This document shows, piece after piece, positions 32,244 to 44,399 of a DNA stretch of 64,000 nt. A program made the translations under genes and the position numbers. The stretch is taken from NCBI RefSeq assembly GCF_010093535.1, contig NW_022985214.1, forward strand, positions 284,245-348,244, read 5' to 3'. The notes beneath the pieces were generated by a model. The model did no database searches. It had not been told where the DNA came from and saw nothing but the letters and a program-made list of their open reading frames with translations. Each line of letters starts with the position of its first letter. Position 1 is the first letter of the stretch. This DNA is from Lindgomyces ingoldianus (Eukaryota > Ascomycota > Dothideomycetes > Pleosporales > Lindgomycetaceae).

Positions 32244-34285
32244 GCTGAAGTCACTAGTGAAGTCCAGACAGTACAGACCAAGGTTTCATGCTGAGCAGGG
32301 ATAGGGGGCTTTGGCGGGGATGAGAACTGGAGGATCTATTAGTCGCGTGAGCACTGGCTACCAGTCTACAAGAGGGAGATCACTACTGCTTTAGTGCATG
32401 AAAGTGAATGGGGGCGGACATGATACATTTCAGAGTGGTAACATAATTCGTCGATCAAATTTGAGAGAGAAATCAGGTAAAAATCGAGTCCTGGAGTAGA
32501 AAGCGCTTACAGTTTTCAAGTTCGGCGGCTAGAAGGGGCAAGTGGGCTTCGCCGCAAGGCTGGAGTGAGGGGAGGGAATAGCGAAGAGCAACCGGGATAA
32601 AGGGCATGAACGAGAAATGTGCTCGAGAAATGTGCTTGAGAAATACAGCGCCGTCCATTCATGGACAGAGCCTCCAGGCTCCAAGGCCACGGCATAAGCA
32701 TGCAGGATGTAGGGAAAGCGGATGCCGAAGAGCTTTCGGGGTCCTAAGTTGGCTAATCATCGACTTCACCGCAATGACAGTTCCACATCGGGTTCCCTGG
32801 ATACGATAATCGGTGTCGATTCTAAGGGTAAACTCGCGAAGTCTGACGCTAAATCCTGGATGATTGGCGAAGAAAATATTCGACCGCAACGTGGATTCCC
32901 CGCGGACCAGAAGCCGAAGAAACCCATGCAGAAGGCGCAGCGAGGTTGAAGAGCCATCGACACTTTGACTCGGTAAGTAAAATGTGGCGCAATTGATTGG
33001 CTCCGCGGAATACTACCTTGGGCCGCGTTGGGCCTTACTACCTAAGGGTTGGGCATATATGCAGCAAATTCTGTCAATAAGAGGCCTCGAATGCCAGTGG
33101 AGATATAAGACGCAGTCGTGTCTCAGGCGTTCTAGTGTGTTTTGTCCCGTCTGAAGGACATGACATGAAGTTTTATCCTCACGATGCCAGCATCGAACAT
33201 GGACACCGGGCATGGTGGGGGTAAAAAGGAAATGGCGGAGATGTTGGATGCATGATCGAATCTGAGAGCACCAGTTGGAGAAGTCCGGGTGACAGCTGAC
33301 AGTGCAGATGAGAAGCAAAAGGATGGTGGGTGTTATTCGAAAACCCTTTGACGGGTGGGGGTGGAACCCAAGGCACTATACCCAATCTGGACTATCTATT
33401 CCGGTCACCAAAAAAGGTAGGAGCGAATTACGCAACTGTCAAACTCGGCTTCCCTCCACCGACATGCAATTCTGTTTCCAACACAGCCACGCCAAGACTA
33501 GGCTAGAAATGCTCTTTACCGTGCAGAGTAGGGCTCTTGGCGCACGAGAAGGGTCAATCGTCAGGTCATTTTGTGAAGGAAACATCAACACCAAGAACCA
33601 ATCACGTGTAAGCAAGTCTAAGCCGACGAGATGTCTCCTGATAAGGTAAGGGGAAGCATTCATATAATCATATCACCTCTTCCTCTCTTTGATCATTGTT
33701 CTTTTACCTTTTCTTCCGTTTCTTGCTTGAAGTCTGTTTCCATCGTCGCATGTCCTTTGATCTTCTGGCACTTGCAACACCACAATGGACAAAATTCCCC
33801 ATGACACGCCGTCAATTAGGCAGATAACTCCGATCACCATTCAAAGGCCCCAGAACTTCAACGACCATATCGTATGCTACATGCGGCTATGGGACTTAGA
33901 TTACGCATCCTTATCCTAGCGTTTAATAGGCTTCGCTAACAGAAGAACGTGCGCCATCTTTGGGTAAATGCTCTCTGTTCTGATTGAAATGACGCCAACG
34001 AGAAGAACATAGACTGAACTTAGATGGGGAAGTTCTACTCTCGCGCAGACAAGGTTCTGATCCGGCTAAAGTAGGACTGTGGGGGCAATGCGGACTGTGA
34101 TTTGGCCTTAGTATACCTGGGGCAGTGAATTGGGTCGAGTTCGCATCGTAGAGAAGGCCTAGGATTCTTAACATGAAGAGAATTGAGACAAACTCAACCG
34201 AACACCTGGGCCGCTTTTGAGCTGGTTGGAAAAGACCTCATTCTGAAGATATAAAGGACACTCTCGGCCACGCAAACAGCCTTTT
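32244..34285. other. Intergenic, no gene supported
   Basis: Two kilobases of ordinary composition. Many short ORFs overlap on both strands, none with recognisable motifs or splice-consistent joins. Confidence 0.45.
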
Positions 34286-34780
34286 CGAAGAGCATTCGTT
34301 GCAGGTTCTCGCAAGGCTATTCTAGCGACTATACTAGAGATGGGCATGGTTCATACAGAGGTGTCTCTCTCAAGGCATGCCTTAGTTCTCACGGGGCCTC
34401 AGAGCTGCCGTGGTTTAGTCTCATTGATTCATCTCGGTTGTGGCATGAGATTCATAGAGTTAGCATACTCCTAGATTGAGAACTAGAGATTCAGAAACTG
34501 TATTCGGAATTTTTTATGAGTTATGTGCGGCATTGTATTTACTCATCTCACATATGACAGCTTCAAGCAATATTACATCTTCTATCAGCTTCTAAATTTC
34601 GCTCAGACGTAATTGGCCTCCCATCCGAAAGACAAAATCTATGGCCTGTTGAGTTTAATGCCTCGCGAGAGAGCGATCAAGGTATACTACGGGTGAACCC
34701 CAGCTCGAGTCTACCGATTTTGTTCTGTTCGAGCCGCGGTGCAGCCCTAGTCTCTCCTTGAGTGACTTTCAAAGAAATCC
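34286..34780 (+). pseudogene. HET-domain (heterokaryon incompatibility) gene relic
   Basis: Fragments in different plus-strand frames match the HET domain. One is WFIQ followed, after an apparent one-base loss, by SRHALVL and GASELPWFSLIDS; the other is ASHPKDKIYGLLSLM near 34620-34665, matching the conserved A-x-D-P-R-D-K-I-Y-A-L-L-G block. A TGA follows soon after (near 34696). Frameshifts and stops show it is dead. HET proteins trigger cell death on non-self fusion and are common near unstable fungal regions. Limits are approximate. Confidence 0.6.
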
Positions 34781-36200
34781 GAATGCTGAGACTCTGGAGC
34801 CTTTGTCATCGTAGGTTCCAGATCTTAGATTCATTTATTAGCGGTATACAATCATGTTGAAAGAGGACCAGGAGGCCTACAAGGCCGCGGATGGGGATCC
34901 ACCGAATAACGCGGATACAGGCGGCATGGGCCGACAACCAAAAGCTCACAATGAAAGACGCATGACTTTCCAACATTAGACGAGATGGTCGAACGCACAC
35001 TTGCCGAAACATTCATCCGCACCACCACGCTGGGCGCCAGCACCGCCGGGTCACGAAGCGTATCTACCTCCAGGACGAGGAGCAACAGAAGACCTCGCAG
35101 AGAGGTATTCAATCTAGGGTGCTGGATGCATAATGACCGCAGATGGATCTCGACGTGACGCTCGGTACGAGACGCATTATCCTACTACCTAACAGAGTGG
35201 GAGAAACACCGCTAATAGGCGCCTTGGAGCCTGCAAAGAGCTAGGGGGGCTTTGTCAGAACTAGGGCTGTAAATTCTCCAGGAGCAATTCAAGAGAAGTA
35301 CGGGCACCACAAGTGTCTTTGTATGTAACAGCAATTCTATTGGTATTGGGAGAAAGGAGCTTTGGGAGAGGGATCTCGTGTGTATGCTTCTGGAATCAGA
35401 AGTGCCAATCGTGTTATGGCCTTAGGGAGTCCACCTCACGGTCGTTGGGGTTTGCTATGTTATTTGGACAGTTGTTTCAGGAAGCGTGGGAAGGCAAGCG
35501 GGAGTTTAAGTGTTGTAGGCTTAAGTGACTGAAGCTAGATGCTAGATTTCACGAATAACTATTGCACAGGCTGAATCTGAAGTCAGCCGCAGTTCTGACC
35601 ATCAGCGAGAGGAGCCAACCGAAATCCACTTCCATCAGAAATTCCGTGAAGTAATATTGGGTGAGAATTATAGCGGAGTGTCCGAGGGTGAAGTTTATTT
35701 TGTAGGCGATTGTAGAACTATGAGCGCTGTGGCAGTGGTGTTCCATCGAGAATGGCTAGAAGAAAAGGTCAGGGCTATCAGTCAGACATTGGCATGTTCC
35801 TCCTATGTAACTATGACTCACCATTCATTAGAAACTCCCATTTAGCATTGCCCTATCTTCCAAAGCCAAGGTTGAAAGTTCGTCAAATCCAGCAAAGACA
35901 AGCGTGCATAGCCCAACAATAAGTAGTACATGATGTTCTCTACGGGTGAGACTAACCTCACCAAAGTTCATTTCTGCTTTCGAACCTAAGCATTCAAGGG
36001 TTTAAAACTGAGCAGTGACTAAGTAACCTGAGCTTGTGACTGTGCAAACCTGAGCAAGCCAAGTATTGGCTCAGATCCGGGACAACCTGCGTCCCAGGCT
36101 CGGGCCACTCCCTTGTTCAGTGGCCCAGCTCTTGACGTGTGGCATAGATTCTGGTACCAAGTGGCCCATATCTAGACCCTTAAACTCGTCTATACTTTCC
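34781..36200. other. Gene-poor stretch
   Basis: No supported gene. It could hold further eroded parts of the HET gene, but I find no clear motif. Confidence 0.4.
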
Positions 36201-36361
36201 CACCATTGAAACTCTCGTCTCGGACAACATTTCTGGCTCGATTGAGGTTCCCGTGGCTGCGTCGGCTTTCCTGACCACCATATTTACTCCTCTGTTTGAA
36301 GCTCCTATCACCAATGAAATTCTCGTCTCGAACAATATTCTTCACTCAATTAAAGTTCCCA
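36201..36361 (+). repeat. Imperfect 53-bp direct repeat, 108-bp spacing
   Basis: 36201-36252 (CACCATTGAAACTCTCGTCT...) recurs at 36309-36361 (CACCAATGAAATTCTCGTCT...) with about a dozen differences. Both copies end near a GTTCCC motif. The repeat lies at the border of the RIP-mutated transposon cluster. Confidence 0.6.
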
Positions 36362-36439
36362 TCAGAATTATTGTAGCTCTACTAATATACGTCTAAACTA
36401 GGTTAGATTTGAATAGGTAATAGAGACAGTCTCTAGCTA

Positions 36440-36670
36440 ACGTACACTACAGGCCAGTTGCTTGCACACCTAAGTTGCTTACTTTTACTAAGACCCTACT
36501 AAACTACTCTTTCTACATTAATGCATTCCTAATAACACTACTTAGACATGCTAAAATAATATTAGATACAGCTTATACTTTAAGCTTTTAAATAAAATAT
36601 AACACTTTTAAAGTAATACTTTATAGCTATATATAAAGTCTTTTAAAAAAATAATAAATAACTAATATAC
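36440..36670 (+). mobile_element. Pogo/Fot1-like family B, 5' fragment
   Basis: Begins ACGTACACTACAGG after TA, matching the 5' end of family B (compare 40879 onward). It stops where a family A copy starts at 36673. Confidence 0.65.
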
Positions 36671-37417
36671 TAACGTACCTAACAGGTTAGCCAGCTACAC
36701 AGGTTAGCCAGCTACTTTTGCTAAGCCCCTACTACACTCTACCTATCTACATAATGCCTTAACAACAACACTAGATTAAATCTTCTAAAGAATGTTAGAT
36801 ATAGCTTACTTTTTAAGCTTTTAAATAAGACTTAAAACTCTTCTTATAACATGCTATAGCTATTTATAATGTCTTTTATATAACACTAAGTAATTAACGC
36901 GCTAGACAGCCTTTAAAAGTAGAATGCTAGCCTAAATTAAAAAATCTAACTAAGCTTAAAAAAAAAGTAGTTTTTAAGTACATACTTAAGCTTATTACAC
37001 GCAGATTTTCTTTTAAGCTTATAGCTATAGCTAATATAGCTAATTTCTTGCGCGTAGAGTGTAATCTAGGCTAGGTTAGCTTAAACTAGCCTAGTATGTA
37101 AGTTAAGCACTACTTTAAGTTTATAATAAAGTTTAATTATAAGTATAATTATAAAAAAGCGCTTTATAAAAATCTAAAAGTTATTTAAAGCTAGTTTTAC
37201 TTAGTAGCTAATATAAAAGCTAAGTACAGTATCTAAAATAAAGACATGTATAACTTTAATAAGTTAAGCTTTATAATAGGCTAAATATTAACTAAAGTAG
37301 TTATTATAGCTTTAAAAAAATAAAGATAGCTAAAAGTAATATAGTAAAGTAATAAAAAGTAGATAATAGTTATTTAAAGTATTAATATAATAAAGTAAGC
37401 TATTTTACTTTTTATTA

Positions 37418-38517
37418 ACGTACTTCACGGGCGAGTTGCTTACACACCTGAGTCGCTTACTCTTGCCAAGACCCTACTAAACTACCCTTCCTACACTAAT
37501 ACATTCCCCACAACACTACTTAGACGCGCTAAAAGAATGTTAGATACAGCTTACACTCTAAGCTTTTAAATAAGACATAAAACTCTTAAAAAAATATGCT
37601 GTAGCTATATATAAGGTTTTATAAAAAATAATAAATAACTATAGCACTAGACAACCTTTATAAGCTAATTCTACAGCTAAATTATAGAAGCTAGGCAATA
37701 AAAAGAAGCAGGTAATTATTAAGACTATACTTAAGCTATATGCGTAAGGAATTTCCCCTTAGATAGCATTTATAGCTAATATAGCTAATTCTTTGCGCGC
37801 TAAGCGTAATCTAGGCTATGTTTACATAAACTAGCCTAGTACATTTATAAAGCGTTATTTAGAGCTTAAAGTAACATTTAAGCGTAAGTACAACTATAAA
37901 AGAGCTCTTTATAAGAGTTCTAAAGTAATTTAGGGCAGGTTTAGCCTTATAGAGAATATTAAAGCTAAGTATAGCATCTAGGATAATAACACGTACAACT
38001 TTAGTAAGACAGGGTTTATAATTAGCTAAATATCTCTTAACTATACTTGCGCTTAAACCTTTACTTTAAGCTCTAAATAACGCTTTACAAATGTACTAGG
38101 CTAGTTTATGTAAACATAGCCTAGATTATGCTTAGCGCGCAAAAAATTAGCTATATTAGCTATAAATGCTATCTAAGGGGAGATTTCTTGCGCATATAGC
38201 TTAAGTATAGTCTTAACAATTACCTGCTTCTTTTTATTACCTAGCCTTTATAATTTAGCTGTAGAATTAGCTTATAAAGGTTGTCTAGTGCTATAGTTAT
38301 TTATTGTCTTTTATAAAACTTTGCACATAGTTATAGCACATTTCTTTAAGAGTTTTATGTCTTGTTTAAAAGCTTAAAGTGTAAGCTATATCTAACATTC
38401 TTTTAGCGCGTCTAAGTAGTGTTGTGGGGAATGCATTAGTGTAGGAAGGGTAGTTTAGTAGGGTCTTAGCAAAAGTAAGTAACTTAGGTGTGTAAGCAAC
38501 TTGCCTGTGAAGTACGT
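37418..38517. mobile_element. 1.1-kb foldback (inverted duplication of a family B 5' end)
   Basis: Two arms of about 480 bp (37418 to about 37905, and about 38045 to 38517) are near-perfect reverse complements around a spacer of about 140 bp. Both outer ends read ACGTACTTCAC inward and are flanked by TA (37416-37417, 38518-38519). The uninterrupted site is seen in copy 2 near 39470. It is a non-autonomous foldback or head-to-head derivative of a family B element. It has no coding capacity. Confidence 0.78.
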
Positions 38518-38732
38518 TATTTTTAAAAGCTACTATTACTTCTTTACTTAGTATAAAAAAAATCTACTTTAAAACTAAGTTATTATAGTCTTTAAGAACA
38601 GCTAGATAATAAATAAGCTTAGGCTGTAGTAGTTAAAGCACTTTAATAAGCATATAAAAAAAAAGTTATAAGCACTTATTAGCTTTTTATTATTAATAGC
38701 TATAAAAGCTATAACTTACTTAATTTTTAGTA

Positions 38733-40569
38733 ACGTACCTAACAGGTTATCCGGCTACACAGGTTGGCCAGCTACTTTTGCTAAGCCTCTACCACACTCT
38801 ACCTATCTACATAATGCCTTAACAACAACACTAGATTAAATCTTCTAAAAAACGTTAGATACAGCTTACTCTTTAGGCTTTTAAACAAAACTTAAAACTC
38901 TTCTTATAACACACTATAGCTATCTATAATGTCTCTTACACAACACTAAGTAATTAACGCGCTAGACAGCCTTTAGAAGCAGAATGCTAGCCTAAATTAA
39001 GAAATCTAACTAAGCTTAAAAAAAAAGTAGTTGTTAAGTACATACTTAAGCTTATTACGCGCAGATTTCCCTTTAGGCTTACAGCTATAGCTAATATAGC
39101 TAATTTATTACGCGCAGAGTGTAATCTAGGCTAGGTTAGCTTAAACTAGCCTAGTATGTAGGTTAAGCACTGCTCTAAGTTTATAATAAAGTTTAATTAT
39201 AAGTATAATTATAAAAAAGCACTTTATAAGGATCTAGAGCTAGTTTTACTTAGTAGCTAACATAAAAGCTAAGTATAGTATTTAAAATAAAAACACATAT
39301 AACTTTAACAAGTTAGGCTTTATAATAGGCTAGATATTAACTAGAGCAGTTATTACAGCTTTAAAAAAATAAAGACAGCTAAAGGCAATATAGTAAAGTA
39401 ATAAAAAGTAAATAATAGTTATCTAAGGCATTAACATAATAAAGTAGGCTATTCTACTCTTTATTATTTTTAAGGGCTGCTATTACCTCTCTGCCTAGTA
39501 TAAAAAGGAGAATCTGCCTTAGAACTAGGTTATTACAGTCTCTAAGAACAGCTAGATAATAAATAAGCTTAGGCTGCAGTAGTTAAAGCACTTTAATAAG
39601 CATATAAAGAGAAAAGTTATAAGCACTTATTAGCTCTTTATTATTAACAGCTATAAGAGCTATAACTTACTTAATTTTTAGCAGTACTATAAAAAGAATA
39701 AAATTATTACTATTTATATACCTCTACACTTATTACACCTCTTACAGCCTTTTAATATAGGTTGTTTTACCCCTCTAAAGAAAGTGTATAGGCGCTAAGC
39801 TAAAGATCTTATATGTAACTAAATTACTTATATTATAAAACTTAAGTTTCTACTATGCTTTATACGCGCTTATAATGCAGTAATTACTTCTAGTAATATC
39901 TAAAGAGGGTTTTAAGGCGCTAGTTTAGTTCTATTTAACCTAGAATAGGTTAAAATAGCTTTTAACATTTAGTTATATACTCTATTACTACTACTACCTA
40001 TTAATAATAAGCCCTAGTAGTTGTAAACTCTAAGTAATACCTTTAAATTTAAGTTGCAATTAATGCTTGTAAAAGTAAGAATTTAAAGGCATGTAAATAG
40101 CTTACTAATGTCTATAGTAAAAGCCTTTAAAAAGGTTTTAAAAGAGGCATTAATTATTATGCATAAGCTAGTGTTAGCGTAAAAGAAGATTATAAAGCTT
40201 TAAGCAGCAAATAAGGCTGCCACGCAACATAGATTGCATAAAAGAAAGCAGATTTAGGCAAAAAAGACCTTAATAGTTAAGGATAAGGCTTGTTTAACTG
40301 CTCTAAAGGAGTTTAGAGCGCGTAGTAATAGGAAGAAGCTAAAGACGTAGGTGCGCGCTAAAAGAGGTAAGCTAAGTTAAAAGCAATGTAGGCAGTGTAA
40401 TTAGACTAGGCATAACTTGCGTATGTGTAAGAAAGTAGTAAAAGTAGACTCTAAATAATATCTTATGTTGTATTACTTTATACAGGGCTAAAGTAGGCAG
40501 TTTCGCGCCAGAATGGGGTGGTTTTGGTGGGGGCTTGGCAAAAGTGGCCGGCCAACCCGTTAGGTACGT
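38733..40569 (+). mobile_element. Pogo/Fot1-like family A copy 2, full length (1837 bp), degraded
   Basis: Left end ACGTACCTAACAGG and right end CGTTAGGTACGT are inverted. TA flanks both (38731-38732, 40570-40571). A transposase of the DDE_1 (pogo/Fot1) type was encoded on the plus strand. Its C-terminal zinc knuckle survives at about 40385-40428 (C-x2-C-x4-H-x4-C, read through one stop), after a basic Lys/Arg-rich stretch. Stops at Gln/Trp codons make it non-functional. Confidence 0.82.
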
Positions 40570-40878
40570 TAGTACTATAAAAAAAATAAAATTATTACTA
40601 TTTACATGCTTTTACACTTATTAAACCTTTTATAGCCTTTTAATGTAGGTTGTTTTACCTTTTTTAAAAAAGTGTATAAGTGCTAAGCTAAAGATTTTAT
40701 GTATAACTAGATTACTTATATTATAAAACTTAAGTTCTTACTATGCTTTATACACACTTATAATGCAGTAATTACTTTTAGTAATATTTAAAAAGAGTTT
40801 TAAGGCACTAGTTTAGTCTTATTTAACTTAAAATAAGTTAAAATAGCTTTTAACATCTAGTTATATACTTTATTACTA

Positions 40879-42742
40879 ATGTACTTTATAGGCGAGTTGC
40901 TTACACACCTAAGTTGCTTACTTTTACTAAGACCTTGCTACACTACTTTTTTTACACTAATGCATTTCTAACAACACTACTTAAATATGTTAAAGGAATA
41001 TTAGATGTAGCTTACACTTTAGGCTTTTAAATAAAATATAATACTTTTTAACTAACATGCTATAGCTATTTATAAGGTCTTTTAAAAAATAATAAGTAAC
41101 TAACACACTAAATAACTTTTCTAAGCTAATTATATAGCTAACTTATAAAAGCTAAATAATAACAAGAAGTAAGTAATTATTTAGCACATACTTAAGCTAG
41201 ATGTGTAAGAATTTCCCCCCTAGCTAGCAGCTATAGCTAATATAGCTAATTCTTTGCGCACTAAGTATAATATAAGCTATATTAGCATAAACTAGCTTAA
41301 TATGTTTATTAAGTGTTACCTAAAGCTTAAAGTAAAGTTTAAGTGTAAGTATAACTATAAAAAAGCTTTTTATAAAAATTTTATAGTAATTTAAAGCTAG
41401 TTTAACCTTATAAAAAATATTAAAGCTAAGTATAGCATTTAAGATAATAACATGTACAACTTTAATAAAATAAAGTTTATAATAGGCTAAATATCTACTA
41501 AAGCAGTTATTATAGGTTTAGAGAGATAAAGACAGCTAAAAGTAGTCTAGCTAGGTAACTAGAAGTAGATAATAGCTATCTAGAGCATTAATGCTAAAAA
41601 GTAGGCTATTCTACTTTTTATTATCTTTTAAAGTAGCAACTACTTTTTAAACTAGTATAAAAAAAAATCTACTTTAGAATTAAGTTATTATAATTTTTAA
41701 GCGCAGCTAGACTACTAATTAGCTTAGTTTAGACTAGTTAAAGCACTTTAACATATATATAAAAAAGTGTACTATTAGCAGCTACTATCTGCTAGTTATT
41801 AATAGCTATAAAAGCTATAACTTACTTTATTTTTAGTAATACTATAAAGATAATAAGATTATTACTATTTATATACTTTTTTACTTATTACACTTTTTAT
41901 AGCTACTTAATGTAGGTTGTTTTACTTCTTTAAAAAAAGTGTATAAGCGCTAAGCTAAAAACCTTATATGTAACTAAATTACTTATATTATAAAAATAAA
42001 GTTTTTACTATGCTTTAAAGTAGCTTATAATGCTATAATTACTTTTAGTAATATTTAAAAAAAGTTTTAAGGCGCTAAATTAGTTCCTTTTAACTTATAA
42101 TAAGTTATAATAAGCCTTAATATAAAGTTACACACTTTATTACTACTACTACCTATATATAACAAGCCTTAGTAGTTGTAAACTCTAAGTAATACTTTAA
42201 AACTTAAGTTATAATTAATGCTTATAAAAATAAAAATTTAAAAGCATATAAATAGTTTACTAACTTTTATAGTTAAAGTGTTTAAAAAAGTCTTAAAAAG
42301 GGCAGTAATAATTATATATAAACTAGTGTTAGTGTAATAGAAAATTACTAAGCTTTAAGCAGCTAATAAGGCTACTATATAACATAAATTATATAAAAGA
42401 AAGTAGATTAAAGTAGAAAAGACTTTAATAATTTAAAAAAGCCTATGCTTAACATCTTTAAAGAAGTTTAGGGCGCGCAGTAACAAAAAGAAGGTAAAGA
42501 AGCAGGTGTAAGCTAAAGTAGGTAAGCTATCCTAAAGGCGCTGCAGATAGTGCAATTAGACTAGGCATAACACATAAACATGTAAGCAAGAAGTAGAAGT
42601 AGTATCTAAATAATATTCTAGGCTGTACTGTACTATATAGTGCCAGAGCAGGTTGTTATGGGCTATAATAGAGTTTGTTAGGGTGGGGTCTTAGCAAAAG
42701 TAAGCAACTCAGGTGTGTGAGCGACTCGCCCATGAAGTACGT
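40879..42742 (+). mobile_element. Pogo/Fot1-like family B, full length (1864 bp), degraded
   Basis: The left end is a mutated ACGTACTTCA...GGCGAG motif. The right end CTCGCCCATGAAGTACGT is its inverse, and TA flanks both. Internal sequence is homologous to family A, including the C-terminal zinc knuckle near 42541-42586. It is inserted into family A copy 1. The transposase frame is destroyed by TAA/TAG. Confidence 0.8.
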
Positions 42743-42744
42743 TA

Positions 42745-42836
42745 TAACTATAGCTATAAAAAAGCTTTTTATAAAAATTTAAAAGTAATTTAAAGCTAGT
42801 TTAGCCTTATAAAAAAATATTAAAGCTAAGTATAGT
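42745..42836 (+). mobile_element. Family B internal fragment
   Basis: A short stretch matching about 41352-41440 of the full family B copy. Left over from an older disrupted element. Confidence 0.55.
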
Positions 42837-43378
42837 AAGAAATATTCTGCAATCACTTTTAAAACCTGCAATTAGTGCAATTGCAGGCAGGTATATAGTC
42901 TTGCCCTGCTAAAACTAGTCTAGATCATATTTGCGCAGCCGGTATTTACTGTCCGTTGTGGATGAATCTCAACGCCATGTCCGAGACGAGGAATCCAATC
43001 AAGGGAGATATCAATGGCGTTTGTTTGCGTTGTATTAAAGAGGACGGTGAATGGGAAGGACGTAAGAAATACTTGCATACGTAGGAAATGATAACTATGT
43101 TTGATGCGAAAGCGGGCGAGGTGAGGAGCCACAACAGCTGTAAACTCTCTTGAAACTTAGCGCCTCATCGCGCCATAAGTAACAACGACCTACACCTCCG
43201 TTCATCATTGCCGCTAAACAAAAGAAACTCCTCTTGACAGTGGGAGAGACGTTGAATCTTTCGAAGAATAGTGTTAGAGAGCGCGTGGTTGCTACTGGTC
43301 TTGCCCGCGATATCGCACGTGCCATGGGTTCCAGAGCCAGACTTTGCCATAATAAGTTAGCGCTCAGAAATGACAGCG
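42837..43378. other. Non-repeat spacer, no gene
   Basis: Ordinary composition between two mobile blocks. It contains several short ORFs but no recognisable domain. It is the left insertion flank of the 10.3-kb element. Confidence 0.45.
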
Positions 43379-43386
43379 GTCTGGGT
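43379..43386 (+). repeat. 8-bp target site duplication, left
   Basis: GTCTGGGT, identical to 53731-53738, each directly abutting the terminal inverted repeat. Confidence 0.85.
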
Positions 43387-43407
43387 TTATCTCAGCTAGC
43401 TCAGCCG
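43387..43407 (+). repeat. Left 21-bp terminal inverted repeat
   Basis: Exact reverse complement of 53710-53730. It contains the internal palindrome AGCTAGCT. Confidence 0.87.
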
Positions 43408-43420
43408 ATTGGGGAGAGAA

Positions 43421-43493
43421 GGGGCGAAGCCCCGACAGGGGCAGAGCCCCTGATACCCTTGCTAGTCAACATAAACCCATGCTAGTCGCGCCG
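43421..43493. repeat. Three GC-rich mini-hairpins just inside the left end
   Basis: GGGGCGAAGCCCC (43421-43433), GGGGCAGAGCCCC (43439-43451) and GCGCCGGTGGCGC (about 43479-43491) each form 5-bp stems with 3-nt loops. They lie within 110 bp of the left terminus and keep high GC while the interior is AT-rich. They are candidate transposase binding sites. No matching set was seen at the right end. Confidence 0.6.
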
Positions 43494-44399
43494 GTGGCGC
43501 TCACGCTATCTTTCTGGCTAATAAGGATGCTAGATTTAGCTTCTCTCCCTAGCTGTCTAAGGGACTTTAGTAATTAATTATATAAACAACTAATTTTAGT
43601 GCTTACTTTTTATATAAAGATGCATTATATTAATATTTACGCATTTTTTTTTTTTTTTTAAACATCTCTAAACTTTAGGCTAATAGCTACACAACTTTTT
43701 ACTATTATTTATTAAATTGTTACGCGTTTTGCACGTTGTTTACTGTACAAAATAGCTAATAAGTCTACTAGTCCTACCCTGCGTCTGCGCTAGCGTCTAC
43801 AACCCTCTTATCTTCCTCTAGCAAATAAGCTACTACCTTTTTTATTATTACTTTTATTATTACCTTTTTTTATGTTCTTTTTACTTTTATTTATAGTTAC
43901 TACTAAGCCTTAGGCTTTAGTTTTAATAACTTATCTCTTTATAACTTTATAAGTAGCAGGTGTGTTTACTTAGCGCGTCTAGTTATTTATACTTATTTAC
44001 ACTCTAAAATTAAAAAAACTAAAGCAGGTTCTAGCGTTAATAAATAAGCTACAGATACTAATAGGTAAATTTATTAAGTTATATTTGTAAAACCTACTGT
44101 TATTAAGGGCTCTACTACTTAGTAGACATAAAATAATTCTTTAATTAGCACTAAAACAGCTAAATATTTATGTAGTGTTAAGTAAAAATAATAAGGCTAC
44201 TAGTGTTTTTAGTTTTATTACATTTATAAAAGAACTTAATAGTTTTATTAAGTAAAAGTTTTTTAACTAGTATAATACAGCCTTTAGGCTAGATAAGGTT
44301 AATTTTACTAAGTTAAAGTTAATTATAGCTAATTAAGCTCTAAATTAGAGCAGGTTTATTAAAAAACTTTTGTAAAATAAGTAAAGTACTTAAGGTAGT

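Larger units (their letters stand above)
36673..40878 (+). mobile_element. Pogo/Fot1-like family A copy 1, broken by two nested insertions
   Basis: Starts ACGTACCTAACAGG after TA (36671-36672). It is interrupted by a foldback at 37418-38517 and by a full family A copy at 38733-40569, and resumes at 40572. It is cut again at 40878 by a family B copy. Alignment with copy 2 gives the empty sites: TTTATTATTTTTA for the foldback and TTTTTAGCAGTACT for copy 2. Both insertions used a TA target. RIP-mutated throughout, with no coding capacity. Confidence 0.75.

Noticed and set aside
32473..33663. Group of 60-100 codon ORFs on both strands
   Set aside because: No conserved motif, no splice-consistent joins and mutual overlap.
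43421..43451. CRISPR-like repeat pair
   Set aside because: Only short palindromes with no regular spacer arrangement; the sequence is eukaryotic.
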